Source: Vandiemenella viatica (taxonomy: Eukaryota; Arthropoda; Insecta; Orthoptera; Morabidae). Taken from it: DNA of 64,000 bases. The notes under the pieces are model-generated. The model worked only from the letters and a program-made list of their open reading frames with translations. It was not told the origin of the DNA and did not search any database. Numbering within the stretch: the first letter of the stretch is position 1; each line of letters opens with the position of its first letter. The translations under genes were made by a program, and so were the position numbers. Of this stretch, positions 31,827 to 42,916 are shown in pieces. The stretch is from assembly GCA_031002005.1 (NCBI GenBank), contig CM061914.1:195070685-195134684 (forward strand), written 5' to 3'.

Positions 31827-32826
31827 NNNNNNNNNNNNNNNNNNNNNNNNNNNNNNNNNNNNNNNNNNNNNNNNNNNNNNNNNNNNNNNNNNNNNNNNNN
31901 NNNNNNNNNNNNNNNNNNNNNNNNNNNNNNNNNNNNNNNNNNNNNNNNNNNNNNNNNNNNNNNNNNNNNNNNNNNNNNNNNNNNNNNNNNNNNNNNNNNN
32001 NNNNNNNNNNNNNNNNNNNNNNNNNNNNNNNNNNNNNNNNNNNNNNNNNNNNNNNNNNNNNNNNNNNNNNNNNNNNNNNNNNNNNNNNNNNNNNNNNNNN
32101 NNNNNNNNNNNNNNNNNNNNNNNNNNNNNNNNNNNNNNNNNNNNNNNNNNNNNNNNNNNNNNNNNNNNNNNNNNNNNNNNNNNNNNNNNNNNNNNNNNNN
32201 NNNNNNNNNNNNNNNNNNNNNNNNNNNNNNNNNNNNNNNNNNNNNNNNNNNNNNNNNNNNNNNNNNNNNNNNNNNNNNNNNNNNNNNNNNNNNNNNNNNN
32301 NNNNNNNNNNNNNNNNNNNNNNNNNNNNNNNNNNNNNNNNNNNNNNNNNNNNNNNNNNNNNNNNNNNNNNNNNNNNNNNNNNNNNNNNNNNNNNNNNNNN
32401 NNNNNNNNNNNNNNNNNNNNNNNNNNNNNNNNNNNNNNNNNNNNNNNNNNNNNNNNNNNNNNNNNNNNNNNNNNNNNNNNNNNNNNNNNNNNNNNNNNNN
32501 NNNNNNNNNNNNNNNNNNNNNNNNNNNNNNNNNNNNNNNNNNNNNNNNNNNNNNNNNNNNNNNNNNNNNNNNNNNNNNNNNNNNNNNNNNNNNNNNNNNN
32601 NNNNNNNNNNNNNNNNNNNNNNNNNNNNNNNNNNNNNNNNNNNNNNNNNNNNNNNNNNNNNNNNNNNNNNNNNNNNNNNNNNNNNNNNNNNNNNNNNNNN
32701 NNNNNNNNNNNNNNNNNNNNNNNNNNNNNNNNNNNNNNNNNNNNNNNNNNNNNNNNNNNNNNNNNNNNNNNNNNNNNNNNNNNNNNNNNNNNNNNNNNNN
32801 NNNNNNNNNNNNNNNNNNNNNNNNNN
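31827..32826. other. Assembly gap (1000 N)
   Basis: Exactly 1000 N, a conventional scaffold gap whose real size is unknown. Upstream exons of the BRCT gene could lie here. Confidence 1.
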
Positions 32827-32883
32827 TCACCTATAGCTGAAATTGAAACAACTGCAAGTGAGGCTGCACCCATCACTTCGTAA

Positions 32884-33275
32884 GGGGGCGTCCATTAATG
32901 ACGTCAGGTGTTTTTCCGCAATTCCGGACCCCCCTCTCCAGACACTTTGTGAGGTCTGGTCGGACCCCTCCTCTATAATGATGCGAGATTTTGACGGAGA
33001 AAAGCCCCCTCCCCCCAATCAGTCGACCTCGTAACTTTTATAGACATTTCTTTTAGGTCTCATCCTTCCATGGGCAGTTACACCCTCTCTTGTGAATGAA
33101 ATACCCCCCCCCCCCAAAGTCGACTTTCGCCTCATTTGTAGATTTTTTGTAAAGCTCTACAGTCCTACAAGAATTTCAAAACCTCACATCAGATTTCCAT
33201 TGGACGCCCCCCCCCCCCCACCTTCCTCCTTACTGAGGTTTTGTGAGATTTCGCCGGACCCCCACCCCCTATGTC
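32884..33275 (+). mobile_element. PIF/Harbinger-like MITE, right end incomplete
   Basis: Starts GGGGGCGTCCATTAATGACGTCAGGTG directly after TAA and carries C-runs and the phrases CTACAGTCCTACAAGAATTTC and TGTGAGATTTCGCCGGACCCCC. The final inverted end is absent. Confidence 0.7.
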
Positions 33276-33439
33276 GGAAACGTGTACCTTCGATTTAAAT
33301 TCTGATCAATATGCAAACTCAATATATGCAATTCAGTACATTACACAGATTAACATCAGTTTTATCCAAGTTTAAAGACAAGCCATTAGCTGTAAACCAT
33401 TATTAATAACTCAAAGATATAATTTGAAATATGTTCTGT

Positions 33440-34560
33440 AAATAAATGTATTTTTAATTCCTATATTTGTGTCGTCTGCAAATTGGACAAATTTTGAGTT
33501 TTTAGATGCCACATAGGGTAGATCATTATATATATTGAAAACAATAGTGGCCCCAATATAGAAACCTGAGGTACTCTACATCTCATAAATTCCCACTCAG
33601 AAAACAGTGGAACACATACAGGCTTTAAATTTTTCAGTGACTCTGTTTTCAATTCAGAAAGTAAGAACTTGGCTATTTATTACCAATGTCATCCATCTAT
33701 ACCATAATAATTTAATTTCTGTATCAGAATTTCATGATATATACAGTCAAAATCCTTAGACAAGTCACTAAAAATTGTCACAGGAATTAATTTATCATTC
33801 ATTCTGTCTAAAATATTGTCAGTGAATCCAAATATAGCTTGTTCTGTTGAGTGGCCATTTCGAAAACCAAATTGTTACTTGGAATATTATTTTTAAGGTG
33901 TTGGTAAAATCTATTGTACATCGCTTTCCCATAAACTCTGGAGAAGGCTGTTAATAATAGGACAGTAATTCGATACAACTGATTTATCCCCTTTTTTAGA
34001 TTGATTTAACTGCAGCACACTTAAACCTTTCTGGAAAGATACCCTCAAATAAAGATATATTAAAACAGATAACATAGTATATTACTTAATTCTGTGGAGC
34101 ACAGTTTAATCTGCTGAAATCCCATCATAACCACTTGTATTGCTCTTAAGACATGATAAATTTTCTTATTTCTTTTGGAGTAGCTAAATTTACAGACATA
34201 AAGTTTCTCTTGGAAGCATGAACCAACAAAATCCATACTGTGTGTCACTGAGCTAAAGGCAGTCAATTTATCAGTAACAGATAAATGTTTATTAAATATT
34301 TCAGCAATTGAAAAATTAGTACTACTGAATTTTCTTTGATTAAATGTCATTAGTGGTTTGATTATTATTCACTATTTACTTTGTCCCATAATGTCTTAAT
34401 TTTATTTTCAGACCCGTGAATTTTGTATTTATGCCACATTTGGATTGTTTAGTAACCATTTTCAATATTTTGCATTACCGCGTGTAATGTATTTTAACTT
34501 GAGCTTTATTACTGTTCCTACAGGCAATATATAAGTTCCTTTTACAAATGCATGATGTTC
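33440..34560 (-). mobile_element. Non-LTR retrotransposon remnant
   Basis: On the minus strand the order is that of a LINE RT: frame 34350-34060 with IAEIFNKHLSVTDKL; then QFGFRNGHSTEQAIF and LIPVTIFSDLSKDFD (about 33880-33740); KLNYYGI; and finally VPQVSILGPLLFSIYI (about 33560). Many stops and frame changes. It lies in the intron or 5' flank of the BRCT gene, antisense to it. Confidence 0.75.
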
Positions 34561-34827
34561 TAAAGCCCACAGTTGTCCTTTTTCAGGGGGAAGCAGCTTT
34601 CAAAGTAATTTAATACAACACTAATATACAGGAACACCATCATAAAAATGTAATAGAAATATTGATTGAAATAAAAATCAGTTTTTGTTCATATTTATAA
34701 AGTTGATTTAGGAATTATGAGGTTTGCTAATTGGTATTACAAAATACTCTGATTACCTGAACAATGTGGCATTCCTGGTGTGACAGTGTCTAGTTTGACA
34801 GAGTGGTTTGCCGTGGTTTTGTTCCAG

Positions 34828-35047
34828 GCCTGTGGGTTGTGGAGTTGGACTACTTGGTGGACAGCTGCGCGGAAGGAAGGTGGCTGGACGAGATGCTGTA
34901 CGAGGTGGTCCTGCTGACGGACGAAGTCGGCTACGCGGCTCGCCGCAACCGAGAGCTGGCGCTGGTGAGGAGACAGCCGAACCTGTCGTCCTGGAGAGTG
35001 GGTGTCCTGGACGACGACGACCCCCTCGCGCACTGCGCTGTCGTCAG
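34828..35047 (+). CDS. SLF1-like BRCT protein, exon (end of BRCT1, start of BRCT2)
   Basis: The exon runs from acceptor GTTCCAG to donor AG|GTCAGT, entering one base into a codon and leaving after two. It encodes the last helix of a first BRCT domain (LWVVELDYLVDSC then EGRWLDE) and a linker. The first strand of a second BRCT follows (PNLSSWRVGVLDDDD). Spacing and residues recall SLF1/ANKRD32, whose tandem BRCT pair binds phosphorylated RAD18 and helps bring SMC5/6 to damaged DNA. It is GC-rich against AT-rich surroundings. The exon(s) for the first half of BRCT1 are not seen. BRCT identity is fairly sure; SLF1 orthology is from memory of the human protein. Confidence 0.65.
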
Positions 35048-35519
35048 GTCAGTCAACCTTAAACTCCCTCACCACACCATATATCAAATGCGCTATAGTT
35101 ATGTAACTGGTATCTTATTTTAGTAAACGAGTAAATTTTAAGTACACAGTTTTGTTTGATATCGATTGCCTTTTTAATTTGCTAGTTAAAGCTATGGAGA
35201 TCAAGGACTATGTAGTTTGATTTGACTTACCTTTAGATTCTATCGCTGCTTGGCAGAATGAAAATCACGGCTGCCGCCTATTAATTGTAAACTTTTAAAC
35301 TATTTAAAATATTAATAGCTTGAGGAAAATTGTTTGGGTTCTCATTGGAATATAAAATTTACAAAAAGGAAGAAAGAAAGAAAATGCCATTTTATATATC
35401 AAACAAACTGCACTATCTAATTAAGTTCACATAGACAGTTTCTGAACTGTGACAGCACAGGCAAAGCACAAAGAAATATCTCTAGTGGCATTGTGAAGAA
35501 CACAGTGCCCACAATTTCC

Positions 35520-36070
35520 ACTTTAAAGTTGCCAAAGAAGTCAACAATAACTAAGGGCAGCTTTATTTCAGTTTGGTCCTTTCTTCTTTCTTCAGCATGA
35601 GCAGACGATTCTTGGGTTCTAATAACTTTAGCTGCTCGTTTCTCTGCCTTAGGCCAGTTTATGCCAGCAAGGCATGTGGAGAAAAGGCAAAATAAACTGG
35701 TGCCAGAAACATTTTAGCAGACACAAACTAATACTACAGAGAAAATTGACGTCTATACTAAATAAGTTTTGTCTTTTAAGCAAAATTATTAACAAATCAT
35801 ATACTAACATAATGCGCGAGAAGCACCGCTTGAGCAACCGACTTAACATTACAGACTAACACACACATCGTCCCTTGTCACTATTTGATAAGTTCTCAAA
35901 ATTTCGTGACTAAAACTGTTGTTAATACCAAAAAGTTGTCCTGTGCCCTTCCTACAGATACAAAGTATTATCTTGTCAAATTCCATCAGTATCGGTATAG
36001 CGATTTAGTCGTCAAACGTAACAAAAAGACTGAGACTTGCTTCAGCATTTATAGTATTATTAGTGCAAAT
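35520..36070 (+). repeat. Interspersed repeat, relative of 1331-2145
   Basis: 35540-35905 is the reverse complement of much of 1490-1880 (GGCAGCTTTATTTCAGTTTGGTC; CAGTTTATGCC; CTGGTGCCAGAAAC). It ends near 36065 with GACTTGCTTCAGCATTTATAGTATTATTAGT, the family's tail. It includes the same broken Helitron-like peptide on the minus strand. Confidence 0.6.
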
Positions 36071-37939
36071 CACACACCCTAGCTGTGAGAGTAACAACCC
36101 CTGAGGGATCAATATAACTTAAAAAAGTGTACACCTACTGCATTGCTAGACTTCCTACGATTTGCCTCGCATTGCAACCCTAAATTTGTGGGACCTACTC
36201 TTAAACAAGCAATCCTAAAACCGAAGGTCCAGGCGTATCTCATACGAGCAAAAACAATTTTTAAAATTCTAAGCCTTCACTGAGATTTGAAACGCATATT
36301 CAATACAAAAATAGAATAAAATATAATAGAACAAGTATGAGAATTCTGTTGCAACGTAGTAAAATTGCTACGAATGGTTGAAGCAAAAATGAGGTAAAAA
36401 AGCAGTCTAGCCATAGCAAAAAACCTTGTTGAAAAAGATATGTGGTTAATTTCAAATATTTACGTAGGTCACAGAAATAAGTTTATCAAATGGTATTTAT
36501 GGAGTGCTGTGAATACCAGAAAGTAGGTATATTGAATGAATATTTTGTAAATGATTGGTAGAAAAGATGTGTAGATAAAATGTGGCACACTATCCTGTTT
36601 AAGACATGCAGGATTAGTTAATTTATTTGTGGAGGAAACAGTTGGAAAGGCTGAACTATAGAGAAAGATATGGTTGAATATTAAAGGAACTAAAAAAAGA
36701 CTGTGCAAGATAGAGATGCGAAATAGATCAAAGAAGTCTGAGAGGACTGCTTCTGTCCACGGTGATGATTACTGTGCACAGTTGGTAGGAAGCTGTATCA
36801 GTTTTCAAAATGCACCACTCCACTGCTTACAAAGTGTACGAATTCGGAAAGTATTTTTGTGGTCAGTGCTATCATTCGTGCGCCGTGTTCATCACAGTGG
36901 AATGTCTTTGGTGTGGCTTCTTTCAGTGGTCCAGCGATATGAAAATAGGTTTGAGCAGTGTCAAAGTATGCCAGATGAGGACGACACCCCAGATACAGGT
37001 CTGCGATAGTCTCATATGCTGTATGAACAGTATCAATCCTCAGACTGTCGTGTTGGGAAATACATTTAGGCAGGAACACATCTAGCTCTGATAGCTGTCG
37101 ACATTCACCATTGTTTGACACTTCTCCAGGTTTGGAGATGACAACTGGTGTCCTTGTGGATTTGAGTCTTGCTGGGTAGACACCACCTTGTAGAATGTGC
37201 CGTGGGAGTCCTTCAGACTCGACAACACGTTGTTCTTTAGATTTTGGGGTCAGCTGCCATAGCACCAAGCACCCATATTTCAGACACTTTGTGAAACTGG
37301 AGCACATTTTGAGTGAGACGGCAGTCTTTATCTGTTGCTGTGACGGTGTGAGTTTACTAAGTGGCCATTGCACACACTTGGCAGTTAATGCTGCGTTTTT
37401 TTGTTTTTGTTTTGATTACAAATTTAAAATTCTGAAAGGGCTGTGTATGGTTTGTTACTGTTCCACTTTTATCAGCAAAATTTTGTACTGGTTTGTGGGG
37501 TGGGCAGCGCAGGATTCACTGCCGTCTTCTGCTCCTGGACACCGAGTCTTATTCCCTGCCTGTGATTCAGCAGAGAAGCTTTGCAGTTTTGTAGGAGACT
37601 GACAGACATGGTGTAAAGTAACACATGAAAGGAGGACAAAGTTTCTGGCTATTCCCCAAGACAAGGGTGTAAATTTTGAATGATCTTCCCACTAATGACT
37701 GCACACACACACACTCGGCCACCTAGTGAGACTGTGTCTAAAGCAGATGTGTTACGTGCAAGAAACTGGAATCGATGGTAAAATGATTTAATACTCTCCG
37801 ATACTGAGGAGTTCGAAATGCATCCGATCATAGTTCCAACTGTATCTGAGATAGAATTGATCAGATCAGATAAACTCTGGACTGGCCGTGGAATTGACAA
37901 CATGAGCTGGTTCGGGACATACTTGAAATTCCTTCTTAA
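36071..37939. other. Intronic sequence with an unrecognised minus-strand ORF
   Basis: No repeat was recognised. The longest frame is at 37373-36798, minus strand, 191 codons. It has no motif or family I recognise, and it overlaps plus-strand frames of similar quality. It may be chance or an old mobile-element relic. Confidence 0.25.
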
Positions 37940-38595
37940 CCCTTCATACCGCGCTATTGGAAAAAAGGGAAATTTATAATTTCCAATTATATATTTGTAT
38001 AAAGGTACGTGAAATTACACGCGTTTTTTTTTCAAATTTTTTTTTTGGAAACTCTAAGTGCTAATTACTAAGCCGGTTACTTATACGTACTGTCAGGGAC
38101 TTGGTGTATCACATGAATTTACAGAAATAGCAATTTAAATCAATTATATTCCATTTAATTGGTATGAAATATTTGTTCTCACCGACTATTAAAAAAAAAA
38201 AAAAAAAACCAATTATTTTTGCTCATTCAGACACAAAAGACATTGTAGTGCAACATTTGGAATGATGGTTTTTACTGTATCTTTCTTCGTTCTACATACT
38301 TCACATCTTCATCAGATTTTTACAAATTTAGGGACAGGTTCCAAACTTACATTGTATTCATTGTAATGTACCCACTTGTTTTTTTTCGGTCTGTTATGCT
38401 GAAACCTTAGAAAATTTAATTTTTTCGGCAATTTCCACGCAGAAATTTAAAAATTAAATGTTGTCATTGTTCTGACTACATTCATACACCAATAACATCA
38501 ACAGGCTTAACACTGCAGTGGACACTGGAGTATTGTCGAATTATATGGTGGTAAATACAGTTTGGTACTTATAAGTACCGTCAGGGAGGAAAGGG
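37940..38595 (-). mobile_element. piggyBac-like remnant
   Basis: The left end CCCTTCATACCG follows TTAA (37936-37939), and the right end reads GGAAAGGG followed by TTTT. The subterminal phrase TACTTATA(C/A)GTAC(T/C)GTCAGGGA appears at both sides. On the minus strand, 38340-38235 reads RCEVCRTKKDTVK followed by a further C-x-x-C, compatible with the cysteine-rich C-terminus of piggyBac transposases. The rest of the transposase is gone. Confidence 0.45.
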
Positions 38596-40040
38596 TTTTA
38601 CAACTGACAAACAAGGTTGTCGGCAGGACTCCACTGCACTACGTGTCTGTCCTAATTACTAAAATTATAACACTGTGACCCCTCACAGTTCTAATCTCAA
38701 CTGTTCCTGGTATGAAGCAGATAATTAATTATGCTTGCAACAAGTATTATTCCAGCTGTCATATGAGTCTAGCTCAAGACAGGAAGAGATGGAGGATTGC
38801 GAAAGAAATTCCGGCCAGAAATACTTTATTGTTTACTTAAGAGGAAAACCAGGGTTAATGTGAGAAGCAGTTTTTGGCATTACGATCATTAGGAACTGAG
38901 AACAATAAACGTATAATTTACGGGGTTTGTGTGCATTAATTTTTGTTTGTTTAAAGTTCATCAGACTTAATTTTCAAATTAAGCAAAAATACTGAGCTAT
39001 AAAAATAATTTGTAGTTGATATAAAATCGAGAAACAAATTTGTATGGAGTTATCAACAAGGCAGCAGTGTGGAATCAAACACCAAATGAGGTGAAGAATC
39101 GGCTGAGGAACTACGGGAAGGGGATGGAGTCGATGGAAAAAATTGCAATTGACAGTTTCAGGGAGATACCCTGAACTGTACAGTTTGCTTAAACATTTTA
39201 TGTTGGATAAAACTGAGGATACACAGTAACTACTTAATGGCAGAGAACTTTGGATTTGAAACAAAAGAATAGCGAGGGTGGTCGCCAGTTGCAGAAACGT
39301 AAATGTCCTACAAGGATGCAGCCTTGTGTAACAGCCCTGCATAGCAGATAATACCCTTACAATAGTGAATGTGCTGCCGTATTGGAATTGTTCAGGAACA
39401 TTGAAGCATATGAAATGTTTTCCTCTAACAAGATCTTGGAAGTTAAATTGGTGGATGAAGTACGAAATTAACGCATTATGGAAATGGTGATTGATGAAAG
39501 GAGTTTGTGAAAGAAATCTTACAGAGTGAAGGACAGTTTGCCGTTGCTCTTTCGTACTGGTCACGCAACAGACCGTATCTATGCGCAGAAAGTGCCACTG
39601 CACCATGCTGGACTGTGCGGGTATAACGGCCAGAGTTCAAACCCAGCCGTGGTGTATCAACCGTCCTGATAATGGTTTTTAGACCGTTTTCAGTCATCAC
39701 CTAGTTGAATGAAAGAAAAACACACACACACATTTAGACACACAGCTTAAAACAGGTGTGCTGTATAAGATTTCTGTAATAATCTGCACCACTGCTTGAA
39801 AGACAACACAATGCTGAAACACTTATACTGTTCACAAACTGGTAGCCACACGTGATCATAATACATAACTCGAGAAAACAGATTCAAAACTGCTCCCTTA
39901 TTCATTCTCCTCAACTGTGGAAAAGTCCTTTTGGAGTGTTCGCCTGCGTCACACAAATGGCACACACAAGAAGCAAACATTGAAAAATGCTAAAATTGTC
40001 CAATATTGGTGTTTGTGCTGAGCTGAGGTTTGTTTGCCGA
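38596..40040. other. Intronic sequence, nothing assigned
   Basis: The minus-strand frame 39606-38974 (210 codons) is hydrophobic and lacks recognisable motifs; I do not regard it as a gene. (CA)n at 39720-39731. Confidence 0.3.
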
Positions 40041-40043
40041 CAG

Positions 40044-40233
40044 GTTGCTGGAAGCGGGGGGCGCGAACTACGTGTGTCTGTCCGACTACGTCACTCCCGA
40101 CGAGTTGACCTACTGCATAGACCTAGTGCTGGTGTTCGGACGCGCCAAGCAGCGTCGGGACGTGATCGACGCCCTCTCTGCCCAGGGCATCGCCTGCGTC
40201 GGCCTGGGCTACCTCATAGACACGCTGCTGTCG
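40044..40233 (+). CDS. SLF1-like BRCT protein, exon (rest of BRCT2)
   Basis: Acceptor CCGACAG|G and donor TCG|GTGAGT (phase 0). It completes BRCT2: RLLEAGGANYV (helix 1 and strand 2), CIDLVLVFG (strand 3), then the helix and final strand GIACVGLGYLIDTLLS. In human SLF1 the corresponding segment has the same 'VLEAGKANV ... THVIA ... YLGDFL' layout. The exon is strongly GC-rich. It sits only 78 bases before the next exon. Orthology needs a search; the exon itself is well supported by splice sites, phase and frame. Confidence 0.7.
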
Positions 40234-40311
40234 GTGAGTCGGCTTCCCGTAGCTCCACGCGGCCGCGTCCCGTACCACTCGTTCACTCACGCTCACTCTC
40301 GTCTGTTCCAG

Positions 40312-41347
40312 TACACCCCGGGGCCCGTCGAGTACTACTCCTGGCCGTCGGCTGCTGTCTACTCTGAAGATAAGGAAGAGGAATTCCTCAGGTTGATTAA
40401 TGGAGGAACGAGGAAAACGGAAGCGACAGTTTTTGTCGTCTGCTCTCCGGTCGAAGAGGAGGTGTACATCTCTGGCTGAACGGTGGAGTGAAAAAGAATT
40501 TCTCTTTCAAAATATACGAAATATAGACCTAGATAAATTTGACGAAGAAAACCGGTTGTTCTTAGATAGTAAGCAAATGTCTTGCTATGTAGAGCAAATT
40601 CTATCTACAGAGTTTAGTAACTGTGAAGATGGTATAGGTTTATCAGATATTTATTTCGTGTCAAATGACACGACTGTGGCAGACTTTTCAGAAAGTTCGA
40701 AATCTGTCGAAAAAACTGAGGTGTTAAATGAACCGTGTGAGACCCCATTTCGCAGTGAAGTTGATTGTGAGATCATCGTAGTGAGCTCTCCAAGTGATTC
40801 AAACTCCTCTTTGACGGGAGGAACACAGGGCGCAGAAAGTTCTGTTTTTATTTCAGAAAAGACTGATTCTTGCCGTAGTTGGCCGCTGCAGTGTGATGAG
40901 AACGATAATCTGTTAACATCAGGACACGCAAGTCACCGCGGCAGTGATACAGTTTCTTCTTGCACTCCAGAGCTCGGTGTAAGTACGAGTGATTTCAACA
41001 GCAGAGAGAGTACGAGACTATCTACTGGTGACAAACCCGTAGAGCATTGCTCGCTATCTGTCGATACCTCCGCTTACTCCAGTTCAGAGGAAGGAGTCTC
41101 CAGTGAGTTGCAAAACAAACTTCCACGCAAAGCAGAGGGAGAAAACCTCTCTCCGCATCGACGTACGAGTGCTCCGAGTCTCAAAAATGTGAAAGAAATT
41201 GAGAGAACTTTTTGTCACCAATTTCAGTCTTCGGATTCCACAAACATTCTCGATGGGGAAGACTGGGATTTTCTCATCCCGCTTCAAGAAATGAAGGGAA
41301 AATCACTCCAAGAAATGACGTCAAAGGAGATCGAAAATGTGGTTAAG
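40312..41347 (+). CDS. SLF1-like protein, long Ser/Glu-rich exon with frame switch
   Basis: The acceptor is excellent (GTCTGTTCCAG after a pyrimidine tract). Phase 0 gives YTPGPVEYYSWPSAAVYSED in frame 1, which meets a stop at 40477-40479. The donor AAG|GTAAGTAAG at 41347 closes a 316-codon open stretch in frame 2, beginning after a TGA at 40394-40396 with a basic, NLS-like KRKRQ...SKRR cluster. It continues as an acidic, Ser-rich, low-order linker. The frame must change between about 40394 and 40479; no credible intron fits there, so a one-base indel (assembly error, allele or real lesion) is likeliest. The C-terminal ankyrin repeats expected of SLF1 were not found downstream. Confidence 0.6.
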
Positions 41348-41810
41348 GTAAGTAAGATCCACATAGTATATTAATGATTATTTCTGCTCTGTGAGAGCCT
41401 ATTGAGTGAGGTTTGTTCGTTGCACTGGTTACTTGACTGTGCCGTTACAGGTACCTTTTTGGATGCTGTGCTCAATGATTGTGAATTTTCATGAACTGTG
41501 TCATTGAATTGAAAATGAAGTCTTAGACCAGTGTTTCTCAGCTGGTTGTTCGTAGACTGTGGTATTATTCATTAAGAGCCCGTTCAATATGTAGGAATTC
41601 AAAATATGCTTCTAGACGTGTGATGTTACGATAGTATACGAGGTCTTAATTGTTAATAAATACTAGGCGTGATATGAAACTAAAGTTACGAAGCCAGCGG
41701 TGAAACTTGTACATTTTATTTCATACAGCCAACTGGTGCTACATATATTAGGTTATTTGTATGATGGTCCATTTCGGTTCAGACACTTGTCGCCTAAGAC
41801 GTGATCATTA
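41348..41810. other. Probable intron, nothing assigned
   Basis: Follows the strong donor at 41348; no repeat recognised. Confidence 0.4.
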
Positions 41811-41814
41811 ACTC

Positions 41815-42040
41815 TATCCTTTTTTACGACTTTACGTCTCGTCAAGGTCATTACAGGTCGGAAAGGATTGTGGGCAAGTAACAGGAAGGTATTCATTCGA
41901 CCGTGGCCTTCTGAAGTAACCATCCCGGTATTCACCTGCAGTAATTTGTGTAAAGCGTAGAAAACCCAAATCTGGGTGTACGGAAGGGAATTGGAACCCG
42001 TGCCCTTCCGAATGCGAGGCCACCCCCACTCATCATACAC
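41815..42040 (-). mobile_element. tRNA-derived SINE, family A, diverged
   Basis: On the minus strand: GGCCTCGCATTCGGAAGGGC, GGGTTCCAATTCCC, CCCAGATTTGGGTTTTCTACGC, AATACCGGGATGGTTACTTC and CCTGTAATGACCTTGACGAGACGTAAAG. Confidence 0.7.
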
Positions 42041-42695
42041 CACATATCAGTGACCTAAGAAGGCAGAAAGACATACCCGTAGACTCTTCTCTGACTGGGG
42101 AAACCCACCTGAGTCAAAACCCCAAAAATAGATTGACAAACGGTGCATTAGTGTAATAGTCAGAGAGCCTGAGAACAGATAGCCGACGCTGTGTCGAAAC
42201 GTTATCGCGCTTTGTGTAACCGTAGTGTATTTCCAATATGAAGCTACAGAATACCTAACCTACTATGGGGCTCGGTGAACTATTAGTGAAACAGAGAAAA
42301 GTGCAATTCTGAGTAGGACCTGCAGCAGGGCCGTATGTGGGATCTGTACACCCCTGCGCGTGTCTTCCCCTGCAAATCTTTTGAAATTTAAACTCTCGTT
42401 TTAAAAAGATTTTATAAGAAAAAAATCTAAACAGAAACATTTCAATTTTTAAAATTAAATATTAGATTATTTTACTACTTCGTATACAGAAGTTAATGAA
42501 CTCTTGAAATAAAAGTAACTGAACATCTTTTAGGTATTTAACACAGTTCATTAATATTTGTGAGAACCAGTGTAATACAAAACATGAAGTCGAGAGTCAT
42601 GTCTATATTGCCAAATATACAATAATCAGTATTTCCATTTTAAAAGTAACATATTGTAATTTTTAATAAACACATAAGGCAAATGCAACAGATAA
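42041..42695. other. No gene recognised
   Basis: A short phrase at 42167-42210 (CCTGAGAACAGATAGCC ... TGTCGAAACG) resembles the tails of Penelope-like elements, but it is too short to call. Confidence 0.3.
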
Positions 42696-42697
42696 GA

Positions 42698-42916
42698 ATG
42701 TTTGAAGATCTCTCGGGTGTGCAGCCGGGTCATTTGGTCGTAGACGTACGAATTTTCGATGGCGTAACGTGCCATAATCTTCAGGTAGCGCCCTGGACTG
42801 CGTTCCTCATGCCGACCACTGGACGCTACCTGAAGATGATGGCACGTTACGCCATCAAAAATTCGTATGTCTATGACCAAATGACCCGGCTGCACACCCG
42901 AGTGATCTTCAAACAT
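42698..42916. repeat. Second palindrome with hammerhead-like core
   Basis: Arms ATGTTTGAAGATC...GGTAGCG (from 42698) and its inverted copy (to 42916) run about 95-100 bases with few mismatches, centred near 42807. On the minus strand of the left arm, 42784-42753 has CTGAAGA, the stem strands ATGGC and GCCAT with loop ACGTTAC, then CGAAAA. The right arm on the plus strand has CTGAAGA (42830-42836), stem GATGGC/GCCATC, then CAAAA, losing the G12. The two arms thus hold one better and one damaged copy, as at 30503-30766. Confidence 0.6.

Larger units (their letters stand above)
35048..40043 (+). other. Intron of the SLF1-like gene
   Basis: The 4996-base intron joins AG| and |G into one Arg codon (phase 2), and the reading frame is continuous across it. 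It contains an interspersed repeat, a piggyBac-like remnant and unassigned open frames described separately. Confidence 0.65.

Noticed and set aside
31767..32876. Long open frames of 335-369 codons on both strands
   Set aside because: They consist almost entirely of N from the assembly gap.
38974..39606. 210-codon minus-strand frame
   Set aside because: Hydrophobic, low-complexity product without motifs, in an AT-biased intron; not distinguishable from chance.
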